A stretch of 61,973 nt of DNA from a bacterium (GTDB lineage: Bacteria > Zhuqueibacterota > Zhuqueibacteria > Residuimicrobiales > Oceaniaggregativiventaceae): positions 1-61,973 of the forward strand of contig JAKQNP010000033.1 of assembly GCA_029565675.1 (NCBI GenBank), written 5' to 3'. Within the stretch, counting starts at the first letter, position 1, and every line of letters starts with the position of its first letter. The notes beneath the pieces are model-generated. The model made no database searches. It saw nothing but the letters and a program-made list of their open reading frames with translations, and was not told where the DNA came from. The translations under genes and the position numbers were made by a program. This document shows positions 26,493-36,113 of the stretch, piece by piece.

Positions 26493-27719
26493 TTATCTCA
26501 CTGTTGCCGGCCGCTGCCGTCTTGGCCACCACGAACGGCGATCTGTGGCCAGGGGAGTGATTTCCTCGATCGGCGGGCGCGGTGAAGGTGCCGAAACTTT
26601 TTGTGAGAGAGTTTCGATCGTTTGACGCGGCAGGCGTTCGCCCATGATTTTTTCCAAGCTGTGCACCATGGCATTGTCAGCCGGTGTGGTGAAGGTGAAG
26701 GCGCTGCCGCGGCGTTCGGCGCGGCCGGTGCGGCCGATGCGATGGATAAAGGCATCGGCGGTGTCCGGCATATCATAGTTGATCACATGCGAAATGGTGT
26801 CCACATCCAGACCGCGGGCGGCGATGTCCGTGGCAACCATGATCTGATATTTGCCTTTGCGAAATCCCTCCAGCGCAGCCTGGCGCTGTTGCTGAGTTCG
26901 GTCGCTGTGCAGACTGGTGACGAGAAATCCGCTGCGGCCGATTTGCTGCGCCAGACGCTGCGCCCGATAACGGGTGCGCGCAAAGATCAGCACCGATTCG
27001 GTCGGTGTGCGCTTGAGCAGAGTCAGCAGCAAAGAGGTTTTTTTCTCCTGGCTTACCGGGAAGAGCGCGTGCTGGACCGTGTGTACCGGCCGGCTCAGTC
27101 CCAGGGTTACCCGTTTCGGTTTAGACAGCGCTTGCGCCGCCAGCTTTTCGATTTCTGCCGGAAAGGTGGCCGAAAACAACAGCGTCTGCCTTTGCTTGGG
27201 CACATGCTGCAGAATTTTTCGCACCGACGGCAAAAAGCCCATGTCGAGCATTCGATCGGCCTCATCGAGCACCAGCCAACGCAGGCCGGACAAATCGACG
27301 TGGCCCTGATCCATCAGGTCGAGCAATCGGCCGGGACAGGCAACGAGGATTTCCACTCCGCTGCGCAAGGCCTGAATCTGCGGTCGGCTGCTGACACCGC
27401 CATAAATGGTGGCGCTGCGCAACCGCGTGCCGTTGCCGAGCATTCCGATCGCCTGGTGGATTTGTTCGGCCAATTCGCGGGTCGGTGTGAGAATCAGCGC
27501 CTGGTTTTTCTGTCGCTTCTGAACCTGCAAGAGCTGGTGCAGGATTGGCAGCACATAGGCAGCAGTTTTGCCCGTGCCGGTTTGCGCGGTGCCGATGAGA
27601 TCGTGGCCGGCGAGGATCTGCGGGATGGCTTGCGCCTGTACCGGAGTCGCTTCTTTGAATCCGGCGTTTTGGATTCCTCTTTCAAGACGGGAATCTAGAT
27701 TGAATTGATTAAAGTTCAT
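26493..27719 (-). CDS. rhlE: DEAD-box RNA helicase, RhlE-like
   Basis: A 408-residue ATP-dependent RNA helicase. Motifs in order: Q motif (FKEATPVQAQAIP), Walker A AQTGTGKT, PTRELAEQ, the DEAD box as LDEADRM, SAT, then ARGLDVDTISHVINYD and HRIGRTGRAERRG. The C-terminal tail is short and basic, as in RhlE proteins that act in ribosome assembly or RNA turnover. The start at 27719 has an AAGGAAAACGT site. It appears monocistronic, with an intrinsic terminator behind it. The gene symbol rests on family resemblance. Confidence 0.9.
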   Translation of the reverse strand: MNFNQFNLDSRLERGIQNAGFKEATPVQAQAIPQILAGHDLIGTAQTGTGKTAAYVLPILHQLLQVQKRQKNQALILTPTRELAEQIHQAIGMLGNGTRLRSATIYGGVSSRPQIQALRSGVEILVACPGRLLDLMDQGHVDLSGLRWLVLDEADRMLDMGFLPSVRKILQHVPKQRQTLLFSATFPAEIEKLAAQALSKPKRVTLGLSRPVHTVQHALFPVSQEKKTSLLLTLLKRTPTESVLIFARTRYRAQRLAQQIGRSGFLVTSLHSDRTQQQRQAALEGFRKGKYQIMVATDIAARGLDVDTISHVINYDMPDTADAFIHRIGRTGRAERRGSAFTFTTPADNAMVHSLEKIMGERLPRQTIETLSQKVSAPSPRPPIEEITPLATDRRSWWPRRQRPATVR

Positions 27720-28168
27720 ACGTTTTCCTTGTATGGGGTAGATCCTGGATTCGGCGCACAGTGCCAGATAACCAAAAATCGAAGGGACACCATCGCACGG
27801 CGTATGGAGAGCCTATTGCTCAACCAGGCCGGCGAAACGATTCGTTGTTTGGCGATGGACGCAGCTGTGTGCAATCCAGAAAACGGTTGGATGTCAGAGA
27901 TGATATGAAAGATGGAATGTATTCGGCCGCGGCTGGACGCCGCTGCTTGTGGGCGGGTCGAGGTAACCGATCGTTCAACATCGTGTTTTCAACAACAGCC
28001 TGTAGGCTGTTGTTGAAATGACATCGCATTGATTTGCTTCCTTGATGCCGGCGTCCGAACCGCCTGTGGGGTGGACGCCGGCATCGAAACAAATGTAGTG
28101 AGTTTTATTCAATAATCCAAACACTATCTTTATCACCGGGCTTTTATTTTCGGCAAGGAAAATTTTCC
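27720..28168. other. intergenic region rich in hairpins
   Basis: About 450 bases between the helicase start and the end of the CotH gene. It holds a near-perfect palindrome (27987-28018) and a second hairpin with 13-bp arms at 28044-28056 and 28073-28085 (GATGCCGGCGTCC and its complement). Near 27746-27772 is a stretch resembling one end of the MITE family (GGATTCGGCGCACAGTGCC), too diverged to call a copy. The two short plus-strand open frames here (27705 and 27761) have no support. Confidence 0.6.
27987..28018. repeat. near-perfect 32-bp palindrome
   Basis: Two 15-base arms (TTTCAACAACAGCCT and its exact complement) are separated by only two bases. It has no T-tract on either side, so it is not a standard intrinsic terminator. 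It lies 150 bases after the stop of the CotH gene on the minus strand and could protect the transcript 3' end or be a REP-like unit. Confidence 0.75.
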
Positions 28169-31117
28169 CTATTTCAGCAACAGCAGTTTGCTGCGCTGTA
28201 CGGTTTGGCCGGTGACCAGTTGGACAAAATAGACACCGCTGGCCAGTTGCGATCCGCCAAAATCGAATCGATGTTCACCGGCTGAGAGGGGGCCGTTGGC
28301 GATGACGGCGACCCTTTTCCCCTGCACATCAAAGACCGCCAGGTCGATGGTTGCCTCGCTGGACAGCCGTACGACGAGAGTGGTGTTCGCGTTGAACGGA
28401 TTGGGATAGCCCGGCAGCAGTCGGGTTTGCGTGGGCAATACAGGATCGCGATCGTATACAGCAGTTGCCGCGCCATTGTTGCTCGCCCCAGGTGTAGGGG
28501 AAATGAAATAGCGCATGTTTTCGCTGCCGTCAGGGAATCGACCACAGGAGAGGTTCTGCTGCTGGGCGGGAAAGGTCAGCTTGTCGATGGCCTGAAAGCC
28601 CTCCTCCGCCGATGCGAACAGACCGATCTGTTCGCCGTCGCCGCTGAGTTTGATGTCGACGTGCAGGACGCCGTTTTGCGGTTCCTTGTCCGCCCACAAC
28701 AACAAAAATTCGTGCGGCGGGATGGTGGTCGAATCAGGCGCGGTGGTCGGGATCTGCCAAAGACCGGGTTCGTCCAGGTTGTCGGTGATCCACAGACCGC
28801 CGACATCGATGGGATAATCAGCGGCGTTGTAAAGCTCGATCCAATCTTCCCATTTTCCCGACGGAGCCTGGTTGACCGATGTGTTGAGGGCGAGGAATTC
28901 GTTGATCAGCAAACCTTCATAACCAAACCCTGAGACCGGCTCGAAGTTGGCAGTCAATTGCGCATGGGTGCTCAAAACAAGGGTGATCGAGCTGCTCTCT
29001 TCTGTCGAGGCCCCTTGCCAGCCGGTGAACCGGTAACCGGCAGCAGGAACGGCTTTGCAGAGCAGCGGTGTGTCGCGAAAAAAACGTCCGGAAAAACTGG
29101 TTTTGGGTATTTCAACGCCTTCGACAAAGATTTTGCCGCCGTTGGGATCGTTGCTGGCGATCCGCAGACGGGCAACCCCCGGCAATTCGAAAGCCGCCGC
29201 CAGGTGGCCAAACATCACGTCTCTGCGCTGACGGGCGAATTCACGGGTGATCTCCAACTGGGATTCCCAGGTGGCGCCAAAAGAGAGCGAGGTCGGCCAT
29301 TTGGCTTTGTGACGCGGAATCTCGGGCGCCAGTTGGGCAGCCAGGCTGTCGATGATGGCCAGAACCCGTTGTGGTTCGAATGTGGTGTTGATGTGGCTGG
29401 CAAAGCGCTGCACAAAACGCGTTCTAAACTCCTGGTTGCGCAACAGCATTCGGATCAACAGCGTCGACCACTCGGGATTGGCATAGTAGGTCTGCACGCC
29501 GGAAGTGACCAGGTCAAGGGTGTTGCTGTCGTACTGCCCCATCGAATGTGCACCGAAGCTCAGATCGACATCGAAGAGGATCCAGCGCCATTTGTGGTTA
29601 TCGCCCTGTTCGCGCCAGAATTTGATGTTGCCGCCGGGCCAGTCGATGTTGGCGCAATAGATCTCGGTGATCATATAATTGATATACTCGTCGATGTCCA
29701 TTTTTTCGCAGACAGCCGCGTAGTGTTCGTCCTGGCTGAGGTCATGGGACTTGACATAGTTGATCAATTCGGTGTAATGGATGGCAGAACCCTCATGGAC
29801 TGTGCCGTTGTCGGAAACGATATCGATACGATCGGGGTCGAGGCCATGGTTGTAAGCCACATAGTGCTCGTTGTGCTTTTCCCGGATGCCATGGATTCCC
29901 CAATATTCGCCGTTGAGAAAAACAACAGCCGGTTGATAGGCTTGCCAGTCGATGTCCATGCGGTCTTTGACCAGATTGTGGATCATACCGTCGCGGAACA
30001 GGGTGCGATACCAATCCTGGCCGCTGTTGCGCAGCAGGATGTTGTTGTATTGATTGATGTTTTTGTCCGGGAAAATCGGGTATTGGATGAGCGACGGGCC
30101 ATATTCGCTGCGCGCGTAAAAGGCCAGGGTTTTTTGCGGGTATTTGCGTGTGCAGCCGCCGCCAATTTTCATGCCGCAGTCGAGCTGAAAGCCGGATTTT
30201 CCATCGACCCGCAAATACTCGATATTGGCCGGCCGTTCCCAGTCCTGGTTCCAGTTGTGCGGTGTGCTGCTGCAGTATCCCGGGATGCCGTTGGTTCCTT
30301 CGACATAGATGCCGATTTCATCATCCCACAAATTGTCCGGGTCTGTAACCACCGAAACGACCGGCAGATGCATCGGTTCGTCGAGCAAATAGGTCCGTGT
30401 TGCGATGGGAGAGGAGCGATAGCCATGACCAAAGCAAGCCGCGCGCACAATAGCGGTGGCGGTGATGGGGATCGGTCCGCTGTAGGCCGGCGATTGCAGG
30501 GTGGGCAGGGATCCATCCAGTGTGTAGCGCACCGACGAGGCCAACGGATCGCCGACCAGTTCGATCTGCAGAGTACCGCTGTAAAAGCCGCTGGCCGGAG
30601 AAAGTTGCGGCATGGTCAGAATGCCTTTGGAAAAACCGCCTGTGTTTGGCGCACCGGGGGTGGGGGGATCGAAATAAAAGCCCCATTCTCCGCCGTCGGG
30701 ATAGCGGCCATACGAGATGTCCGTCGGCTGTGCGGCAAACGTCAGCGAGTCGATCCACACTCCTTTGGAATCGGACAAACCGATCTGTTCGCCGTCCTTC
30801 GACAGGGCAAAATTTGTATGCAGACCGCTGTCCTGGTTGTCGGCCCAGATCAGCAGATGCGATTTGGCCGCTATCGCTGTGTTGCCGGGGATTTGCCATT
30901 TGAAAGGATTGCTCAATTTGTCCGAAAGATGCCAACCGCCGATTTGGACGGTTGAATCCTGCGGATTGTACAGCTCCAGCCAATCGGAGTCTCCGGTTTT
31001 ATCGGTTGAGGTGAGGAATTCATTGATGACGATGAGCGGTTGAGCTTGCACCGCCCGATTGGCGCCGATGAACAGAAGAGTGGCGGTAATGAGGAACTTT
31101 GCAAAATGATTTGTCAT
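28169..31117 (-). CDS. secreted CotH-family protein with lamin-tail domains and C-terminal sorting tail
   Basis: A 982-residue exported multidomain protein. Order: signal peptide (1-25); lamin-tail domain starting VINEFLTSTDKTGDSDWLEL; a chitobiase/hexosaminidase C-terminal-like domain (YTLDGSLPTLQSPAYSGPI); a CotH kinase-like domain from LPVVSVVTDPDNLWDD through GIREKHNEHYV and WRWILFDVDLSFG; an InlB-type repeat (GYRFTGWQGASTEE); a second lamin-tail domain (LLINEFLALNTSV); and a C-terminal sorting domain with GYPNPFNANTTL. CotH proteins are atypical secreted protein kinases in spore formers and fungi; here the active-site assignment is uncertain. The tail implies export and attachment at the surface. 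A paralogue lies at 39558. Confidence 0.87.
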   Translation of the reverse strand: MTNHFAKFLITATLLFIGANRAVQAQPLIVINEFLTSTDKTGDSDWLELYNPQDSTVQIGGWHLSDKLSNPFKWQIPGNTAIAAKSHLLIWADNQDSGLHTNFALSKDGEQIGLSDSKGVWIDSLTFAAQPTDISYGRYPDGGEWGFYFDPPTPGAPNTGGFSKGILTMPQLSPASGFYSGTLQIELVGDPLASSVRYTLDGSLPTLQSPAYSGPIPITATAIVRAACFGHGYRSSPIATRTYLLDEPMHLPVVSVVTDPDNLWDDEIGIYVEGTNGIPGYCSSTPHNWNQDWERPANIEYLRVDGKSGFQLDCGMKIGGGCTRKYPQKTLAFYARSEYGPSLIQYPIFPDKNINQYNNILLRNSGQDWYRTLFRDGMIHNLVKDRMDIDWQAYQPAVVFLNGEYWGIHGIREKHNEHYVAYNHGLDPDRIDIVSDNGTVHEGSAIHYTELINYVKSHDLSQDEHYAAVCEKMDIDEYINYMITEIYCANIDWPGGNIKFWREQGDNHKWRWILFDVDLSFGAHSMGQYDSNTLDLVTSGVQTYYANPEWSTLLIRMLLRNQEFRTRFVQRFASHINTTFEPQRVLAIIDSLAAQLAPEIPRHKAKWPTSLSFGATWESQLEITREFARQRRDVMFGHLAAAFELPGVARLRIASNDPNGGKIFVEGVEIPKTSFSGRFFRDTPLLCKAVPAAGYRFTGWQGASTEESSSITLVLSTHAQLTANFEPVSGFGYEGLLINEFLALNTSVNQAPSGKWEDWIELYNAADYPIDVGGLWITDNLDEPGLWQIPTTAPDSTTIPPHEFLLLWADKEPQNGVLHVDIKLSGDGEQIGLFASAEEGFQAIDKLTFPAQQQNLSCGRFPDGSENMRYFISPTPGASNNGAATAVYDRDPVLPTQTRLLPGYPNPFNANTTLVVRLSSEATIDLAVFDVQGKRVAVIANGPLSAGEHRFDFGGSQLASGVYFVQLVTGQTVQRSKLLLLK

Positions 31118-31201
31118 GACGGCTTACCTTGTTTTTGTTTCAGGCTAAAGAGTGGTTAGGAAATGGGTGCGGCTTGTCGAACTGTCAAGCGGCATTTTGG
31201 G

Positions 31202-31807
31202 TCAGCGCAAAACCTCGACCACCCGGTCGATGCTGCGCCGGCTCAGGATCATCAAACTGTGCAGCGGGATGCCAACCTTGATCGATTGTCCGATAGGCAG
31301 AATCGCATTTGCAGGGGGTCGAACGACCAGATCCCACGGGCTCCACAGAGAAACCGGATCGAGACTCTCCAGCATATGCACATCGCTGTTCAGGTCTTTG
31401 AGAAATGCGCTGCCGGGCCGCATCTGTCTGCCGCCGGTGTTGGGCAGAAATCTGGCGGTGCGGCTGCCCAGATGCGGAGAAGAGATGGTGATCAGCCGGC
31501 GGGTCCGCTGCAGGCCGCCAAGCCGCTGGAGATAGTAGCGCGCCACCAGGCCGCCCATGCTGAAGCCGATCAGATCGATGCGCTGGTCGGCCGGGATCTT
31601 TTGCTCTACATCGATCTTGAGCTGTTGCGCCAATCGATCGAGCCCCGGACGAGCGCTGTTGGGGCGAAGACGAACCGCATGAGCAGTCCAACCTGCTTCC
31701 TTCAGGCGATGAGCCAGACGGAAAAAGATCAGCGGGGAATCGAAGAGGCCGTGCACCAGCACGGCGATTCGGGCATTGCTATCATTTTCAGCAGTTGTCC
31801 GGTCCAT
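31202..31807 (-). CDS. alpha/beta-hydrolase, lipase-like
   Basis: A 201-residue alpha/beta-hydrolase. The oxyanion segment VLVHGLFDSP is followed by the nucleophile elbow GFSMGG (Ser about 86), an acid candidate in SPWDLVV and a histidine in PLHSLMIL near the C-terminus. The small size and the LVARYYLQRLGG stretch resemble triacylglycerol lipase/PGAP1-like or LipA-like esterases. No signal peptide is seen, so it acts in the cytoplasm or leaves by another route. Its ribosome binding site is weak. It lies 84 bases upstream of the CotH gene on the same strand. Confidence 0.8.
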   Translation of the reverse strand: MDRTTAENDSNARIAVLVHGLFDSPLIFFRLAHRLKEAGWTAHAVRLRPNSARPGLDRLAQQLKIDVEQKIPADQRIDLIGFSMGGLVARYYLQRLGGLQRTRRLITISSPHLGSRTARFLPNTGGRQMRPGSAFLKDLNSDVHMLESLDPVSLWSPWDLVVRPPANAILPIGQSIKVGIPLHSLMILSRRSIDRVVEVLR

Positions 31808-32301
31808 CGAGAATGTTTCGCTGTATTTTTTGTGTTGCGCTTGATCATAACCAATTTAAAGAATTTAATCGAATATGCCAAGAACTATTGGCAACCCTTT
31901 TGTTCTTCTTTCCCACTTTGAACTTGGCACCTTTTTCCTTTTGGCTTTTTCCTTTTTTTCCGCCTCCGGCTCTGCCTTGCGCTCGGTTTTTCACATTTTT
32001 TGCGGATTGATGGCGAATTGCGTCTTGGTGGGATCGAGCGTTTCCACAGGCGCAAGGCAGGATCCTTCGGCGGCGTCGCGCGCCTCCTCTGCCGCAAGAG
32101 CGGCGGCCTGCGGGGTCGCGCTCCGCTGAATTTTATGAGGCGGGTTGTGCGGCTTGGGTCGTTTCGTTTGCGGCGTCGGGTTCCAGGGTGTTCCGCAATG
32201 GGGTCTTGATAAGGAGATCATGGCAACAAGGCTGCATTCTCCGCTGGATTGCATTCCTACGCGCTTTAACGTGGCACAGACGGGCTCGAGATCTCTATCT
32301 A
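31808..32301. other. intergenic region, no gene recognised
   Basis: About 490 bases. A minus-strand open frame (31991-32254, 87 codons) and a Lys/Arg-rich one (31885-32097) exist, but composition is biased and neither has a convincing start or family. It may be a decayed gene. Long runs of T and C around 31920-31965 on the plus strand make the region low in complexity. Confidence 0.4.
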
Positions 32302-32940
32302 TCAGGGTTTGCGCAGCCCCGCTTCATTGGCACCCTGCAGCCCGGCCAGGTAGGCGCGTTCATCGACCATTGCCAGGCCGGCGATCATTTTGGGTGTCAG
32401 CAAAAAGCGCCTTTGGATCTGATCCAGGCGATCGGCGATTTTTTCCAGATGGGTGTCGCTGGTCATCCAATCGAATTTGTCGAAGGCGTTGAGATTGAGC
32501 GGCATCGTGTAGCCGCGCAGGGTTTTCTCGCGGGCGAGGTTGTAATATTGCTCGAAATAGGACAACACCAATTCCCTCAGGGTTCGAAAGATCGGCTCGC
32601 GGTAGCGCAATCCGACAAAGTTGGATTTGGCAACAGCTCCCCAACAGCCGTCTTGTTTGTACAGGGCGAGGAGATGGTCGTCGTCGCGGTCATTGGGGAG
32701 CATCTCCAGGATTACCGGCGGATAGCCGATTTGTCGCAACGCCGCAGCGGCGAACAGGGCGCCGTCGAAACAATGGGCGACCCGTTGGCGCAGCACCTGC
32801 AACGGGCAGCGATAGATCGATTCCGAACTGTATCGCACGGAATCAAGAAAAGCTTGAATCCCGGCCGGAGAATTCAGGCTCGATAGAAGTTGCTGTTCTG
32901 GATGATCCAGGGCATTAAAAAAAGAATCGAACGAATCCAT
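32302..32940 (-). CDS. transglutaminase-like cysteine protein
   Basis: A 212-residue protein with a transglutaminase/protease-like core. The likely triad is Cys in RVAHCFDGALFAAAALRQ, His in DDDHLLALYK, and Asn or a nearby acid in GAVAKSN. This circularly spaced C-H-D/N pattern is typical of bacterial transglutaminase-like proteins, many of which are hydrolases. No signal peptide is present. I chose the ATG at 32940 (MDSFDSFF), placed behind AGGAG; the upstream GTG/ATG reading lacks a site. It stands between a methyltransferase gene and an intergenic gap, with no clear partner. Confidence 0.7.
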   Translation of the reverse strand: MDSFDSFFNALDHPEQQLLSSLNSPAGIQAFLDSVRYSSESIYRCPLQVLRQRVAHCFDGALFAAAALRQIGYPPVILEMLPNDRDDDHLLALYKQDGCWGAVAKSNFVGLRYREPIFRTLRELVLSYFEQYYNLAREKTLRGYTMPLNLNAFDKFDWMTSDTHLEKIADRLDQIQRRFLLTPKMIAGLAMVDERAYLAGLQGANEAGLRKP

Positions 32941-33001
32941 GCAGGCTCCTGCTTCCGTCTTGTACCGGTCCAATTTCTTTGCTGATCTGATCTTGCCGCT
33001 A

Positions 33002-33802
33002 TTATTCGGCTTTTTCTGCTACAAAGATCAATTCCCCTGGGTAAATGTGACCGTAGGGATTCTTGTTGTAATCGGCGTAGAGCTGCTTGACTGCAAATCC
33101 GCTTCGCACCAGCAGGTGCTCTGCTTCGAAGCGAAAGAGGTATCTCATCTGAAAGGCATGCACCAGGCGTTCCTGCCGCCCGTCCGGATGCGTGACAGTG
33201 TAGATCAACTCACTGTGGTTGATCTGGTTGAAAGGGTCCCGCGAAACCAGCTTGTGGCGGCGGATCACCCGTCGGCTGTCTGGCATGGTGAATTCGGGCT
33301 CATCGCCAGTTTCCTTGCCGAGCATATCATTCGTTAAATACGTTAATGACGGGTTGAAAAGATCGAGTATGAGTCGGCCGCCTTTGGCCAGATGGCGATG
33401 AATGCAAGCCAGGCATGACAACTGGTCTTCAACGGTGGTCAGATGCTGGAAAGGGCGAAACGGGATGGTCACCAGATCAAATGTTTGCGAAAGCGCAAAA
33501 TTGCGCATATCGGCCTGCACCAGTTGCACTCGGGATTGCACTTCTTCAGGCTCACCTTTGAGCTGTCGCCGGCAGACCTCCAGCATCGGGGAAGACAAAT
33601 CGAGACCGGTAATGTTGATGCCGGCTCTGGCCGTGGGGATCAAGATGCGGCCGGTGCCGCAGCCGATTTCGAGAACCGGCCCGCGCGATTCTCTTGCCGC
33701 TTCGACGTAAAAAGCCGTATCTGTACGCTCGCGGTAGAGGGTGACATGATCGTAGAAATCGGCGATAAAGGTATAGGTGTCGTATCCGCCGGCGCCGTTC
33801 AT
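33002..33802 (-). CDS. class I SAM-dependent methyltransferase
   Basis: A 266-residue methyltransferase. The SAM-binding motif I is VLEIGCGTGRILIPTARAG (about 46-64), followed by GLDLSSPML (motif post-I) and LVQADMRNF. The C-terminal half is beta-rich (HSELIYTVTHPDGRQERLVHAFQMRYLF). It belongs to the broad methyltransferase-11/25 type; the substrate is unknown. The start at 33802 follows AAGGACAG. It is 61 bases upstream of the transglutaminase-like gene on the same strand. Confidence 0.85.
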   Translation of the reverse strand: MNGAGGYDTYTFIADFYDHVTLYRERTDTAFYVEAARESRGPVLEIGCGTGRILIPTARAGINITGLDLSSPMLEVCRRQLKGEPEEVQSRVQLVQADMRNFALSQTFDLVTIPFRPFQHLTTVEDQLSCLACIHRHLAKGGRLILDLFNPSLTYLTNDMLGKETGDEPEFTMPDSRRVIRRHKLVSRDPFNQINHSELIYTVTHPDGRQERLVHAFQMRYLFRFEAEHLLVRSGFAVKQLYADYNKNPYGHIYPGELIFVAEKAE

Positions 33803-33874
33803 GCAGCTGTCCTTTCACTCGAAAGAATTTTCAATCTGATCCAACCCTTTCCGAACCTGGGTCAGGAAAGACCA

Positions 33875-33905
33875 TCAGCGGTGTCCCAACGCGGGACACC
33901 GCTGA
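33875..33905. repeat. GGTGTCC-type palindrome
   Basis: A perfect inverted repeat with 13-base arms (TCAGCGGTGTCCC and its complement) around a five-base loop. It sits just after the stop of the VIT/vWA pseudogene but has no T-run. Related palindromes with the core GGTGTCC lie at 51959-51979 and 58616-58640. Confidence 0.6.
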
Positions 33906-33913
33906 ATTTGATC

Positions 33914-35591
33914 CTATTTCATCAATACCAGTTTTAAGGTGTGTTGTTTTGCCCCGGCACGAACGACGAAAAAGAAAGTTCCGCTCGCGACGTCCTGGCC
34001 GCTGTCATTCTTGCCATTCCAGATGAATCGATAGTTGTCTTTTTCTATGTTTTCCGCGGGATCAAACGTGCGAACCACCTGGCCCAACATGTTGTAAATT
34101 CGGAATGACAGTTCTTCGTTATTCCACAAGTCCGGAAGTGATATTTCTATGGTTACCTGGTTGTTGAAGGGATTCGGATACGCTGTGAAAAGGGTGTCGT
34201 CTTGAGCCGAATCGAACAGATCCTCGACCCCGACCAGCTCCGATTCGTCCATGCAGTTGTAACAAACCTCGCCTCCTCTTGAAGGTTCGAGACACAAAAA
34301 GGCGGAATAAATCGACAGCACCCGTTCATCGAGGCTGTAAAACACGATTTCGTTGATGACATCATTTGTTTGCGCTTGTGATTCCAAAGACTGGATAGTG
34401 TTGCCTGCCCAGGCTTCTTGCGCCAAGCTGTCGGCTTGTTCGACGGACTGTTCATCCAGGGTGTTTTTATGGGCAAAGTATTCGGATTCATAGAGGCCGC
34501 TGGTTTCGATGACAAAGGGGAAAGAACCGCGATATTTGCCTATTTGCAGGATCGGCTTGTTCAAGTAGGCTGTTCTTCTTTGCTCATCCAGATTGTACCG
34601 GCCATAGCAAGAGCCGTTTTCCAGGCGGGTGTACAGATCGAATGAGCTCATGAATCCGTGTACGGAACTCAAGGTGGTGGCGAGCAGTTCCGGCAAGGTG
34701 TAGGGCCCGGAACGGATGTTGTAATAATTTCCGGCGGTCAATCTGGATATATTCGTATAAAGATATTCATTGCCCAAATAATACCGCCCTCCGACCAGAT
34801 AATGGGAATAGTCATTGTTTTGGTAATCGGCAATAAGAATAGGGATTTTGTTATCCATCAAGGCCAATAAATCGTCGATCAATTGATTGGCGACCTTGTA
34901 ATCTCCGACTTGATCCGAACTCGAGATCAGGACAATGCTGCTGTTGTTGCCATTGTTGATTACAAAATCGATGCCGTTTGCCAGCAGCGCCGGCAAATTG
35001 CTGTAAGGCGAAATCGGATGATCCTGCAACTCAGCGAATGTCTGTTCAATGGTCGCCGAATCGGCCGGCAACCAGGTGTCGCTTGCCCGCACGATGTTCA
35101 ATCGAGAAAAGATGAGATTGAACGAGTCTTTTTCAGTAAAATTCAAAAGCAGTGCGCTTTTTGCGGCATTCAACAGTTGATCCTGTGGAAAGGTACAATT
35201 GACGGCGTCATAATCGATGAGCACGACGGCTGACGATATCTTCATAAATGGCCTCAGCAGTCCACTTGTCCATGATTTTTCCGCGAATGATCTCCTCGCC
35301 AATCCAGAGCCATGAATCGTGCACCACCGAATTTTTCGGCAAATCAAAAAAGAATTCAACTTCCAGGGAATCTGCGCTGCCCCCGTACCAGCCGCGCGCA
35401 GAGAAAGTCAAATAAAGGCCGATTTCCATATAGATACCTACTGGCCTTACGGAAATCGCTGCCTTTTCGATCGTGCCCTGATTTATATTCCAACCCCTTG
35501 GATCTCGCACCGTCAAGTAATCATAGGCGCTGACAAGGTTGGAAAAAAGCAGAATTCCCGCCACCATGAGCATCTTGGTTTTTCCGAACAT
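33914..35591 (-). pseudogene. broken VIT/vWA-type secreted protein with sorting tail
   Basis: Two out-of-frame pieces make up one decayed gene. The 5' piece (35591 to 35208) starts after AGGAGGTTGTT, has a signal peptide (ending VSAYD) and about the first 95 residues of a VIT domain (ending KWTAEAIYEDIVSRR), then shifts frame and stops. The 3' piece, in another frame from about 35240 to 33914, begins abruptly inside a vWA-like domain (SSAVVLIDYDAVN, then EKDSFNLIFSRLNIV), continues to AYPNPFNNQVTIEISLP and ends in a sorting domain. The rest of the VIT domain and the VIT-vWA linker are missing, so an internal deletion with a frameshift is the likely cause. The vWA metal site is also atypical (DYDAVN instead of DxSxS). 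An intact member would be exported and surface-attached. Confidence 0.75.
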
Positions 35592-35639
35592 AACAACCTC
35601 CTGGGAATATGCAATCAGATCCAACACCCTTACCGGGTG

Positions 35640-36113
35640 TTATGATCTTTCCGTCCAATTGCGCAATTCCCGTTTGATTCTTTCTTCGATCTTTTTGCCG
35701 ATCTCTTCCCACTCCCTATCCTTGTTTTCGGTGTCGTCGAGCCAATTCTTGATGCCGATGCGCACTTTTTCTTCGACCTGCTTGCCGATTTCTTCCCATT
35801 CTTTTTCTTTTTTAGCTTTGCAGGTCCATTTTTTCTGCATCGAATGTTGCACTTTGCCATGCCCCACGCTGATGAGAATTCCCAGGATAAAGCCGAAATC
35901 ATACCAGCTGCCGCTGTTGTTGACCTCGTAGACGGCGACCTTGTCGGTGAACAGACTGATGACAAAGGTGATGATGACGATCAGGCCATGCCACAGGCCG
36001 GCCCAGAACCCGGCACTTTTTTCGAGAAACATTTCATGGTTCGGCGCGCAGCCGGCGAAAAGGAGCGTTGCTGCTGCCGCTGCAAACCAGATGACATTCT
36101 GTTTCGACTTCAT
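35640..36113 (-). CDS. lipoprotein with charged coiled C-terminus
   Basis: A 157-residue protein with a lipoprotein signal (LLFAGCAPNHEMF, Cys at about 22) and two further hydrophobic segments (WHGLIVIITFVISLF and FGFILGILISVG). The C-terminal 60 residues are highly charged, with two repeats of the type KEWEEIGKQVEEKVRIGIKN and REWEEIGKKIEERIKRELRN, probably helical or coiled-coil. Its function is unknown. Its ATG overlaps the stop codon of the CYTH gene (ATGA), with a GGAGGTGAAAG site inside that gene, so translation is coupled. The VIT pseudogene starts 48 bases further on. Confidence 0.75.
   Translation of the reverse strand: MKSKQNVIWFAAAAATLLFAGCAPNHEMFLEKSAGFWAGLWHGLIVIITFVISLFTDKVAVYEVNNSGSWYDFGFILGILISVGHGKVQHSMQKKWTCKAKKEKEWEEIGKQVEEKVRIGIKNWLDDTENKDREWEEIGKKIEERIKRELRNWTERS

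Noticed and set aside
28958-30955. 665-codon plus-strand open frame across the first CotH gene
   Set aside because: It is the antisense frame of a well-supported multidomain protein. Other long antisense frames (2719, 6466, 9645, 24647, 26622, 12632) are rejected for the same reason.
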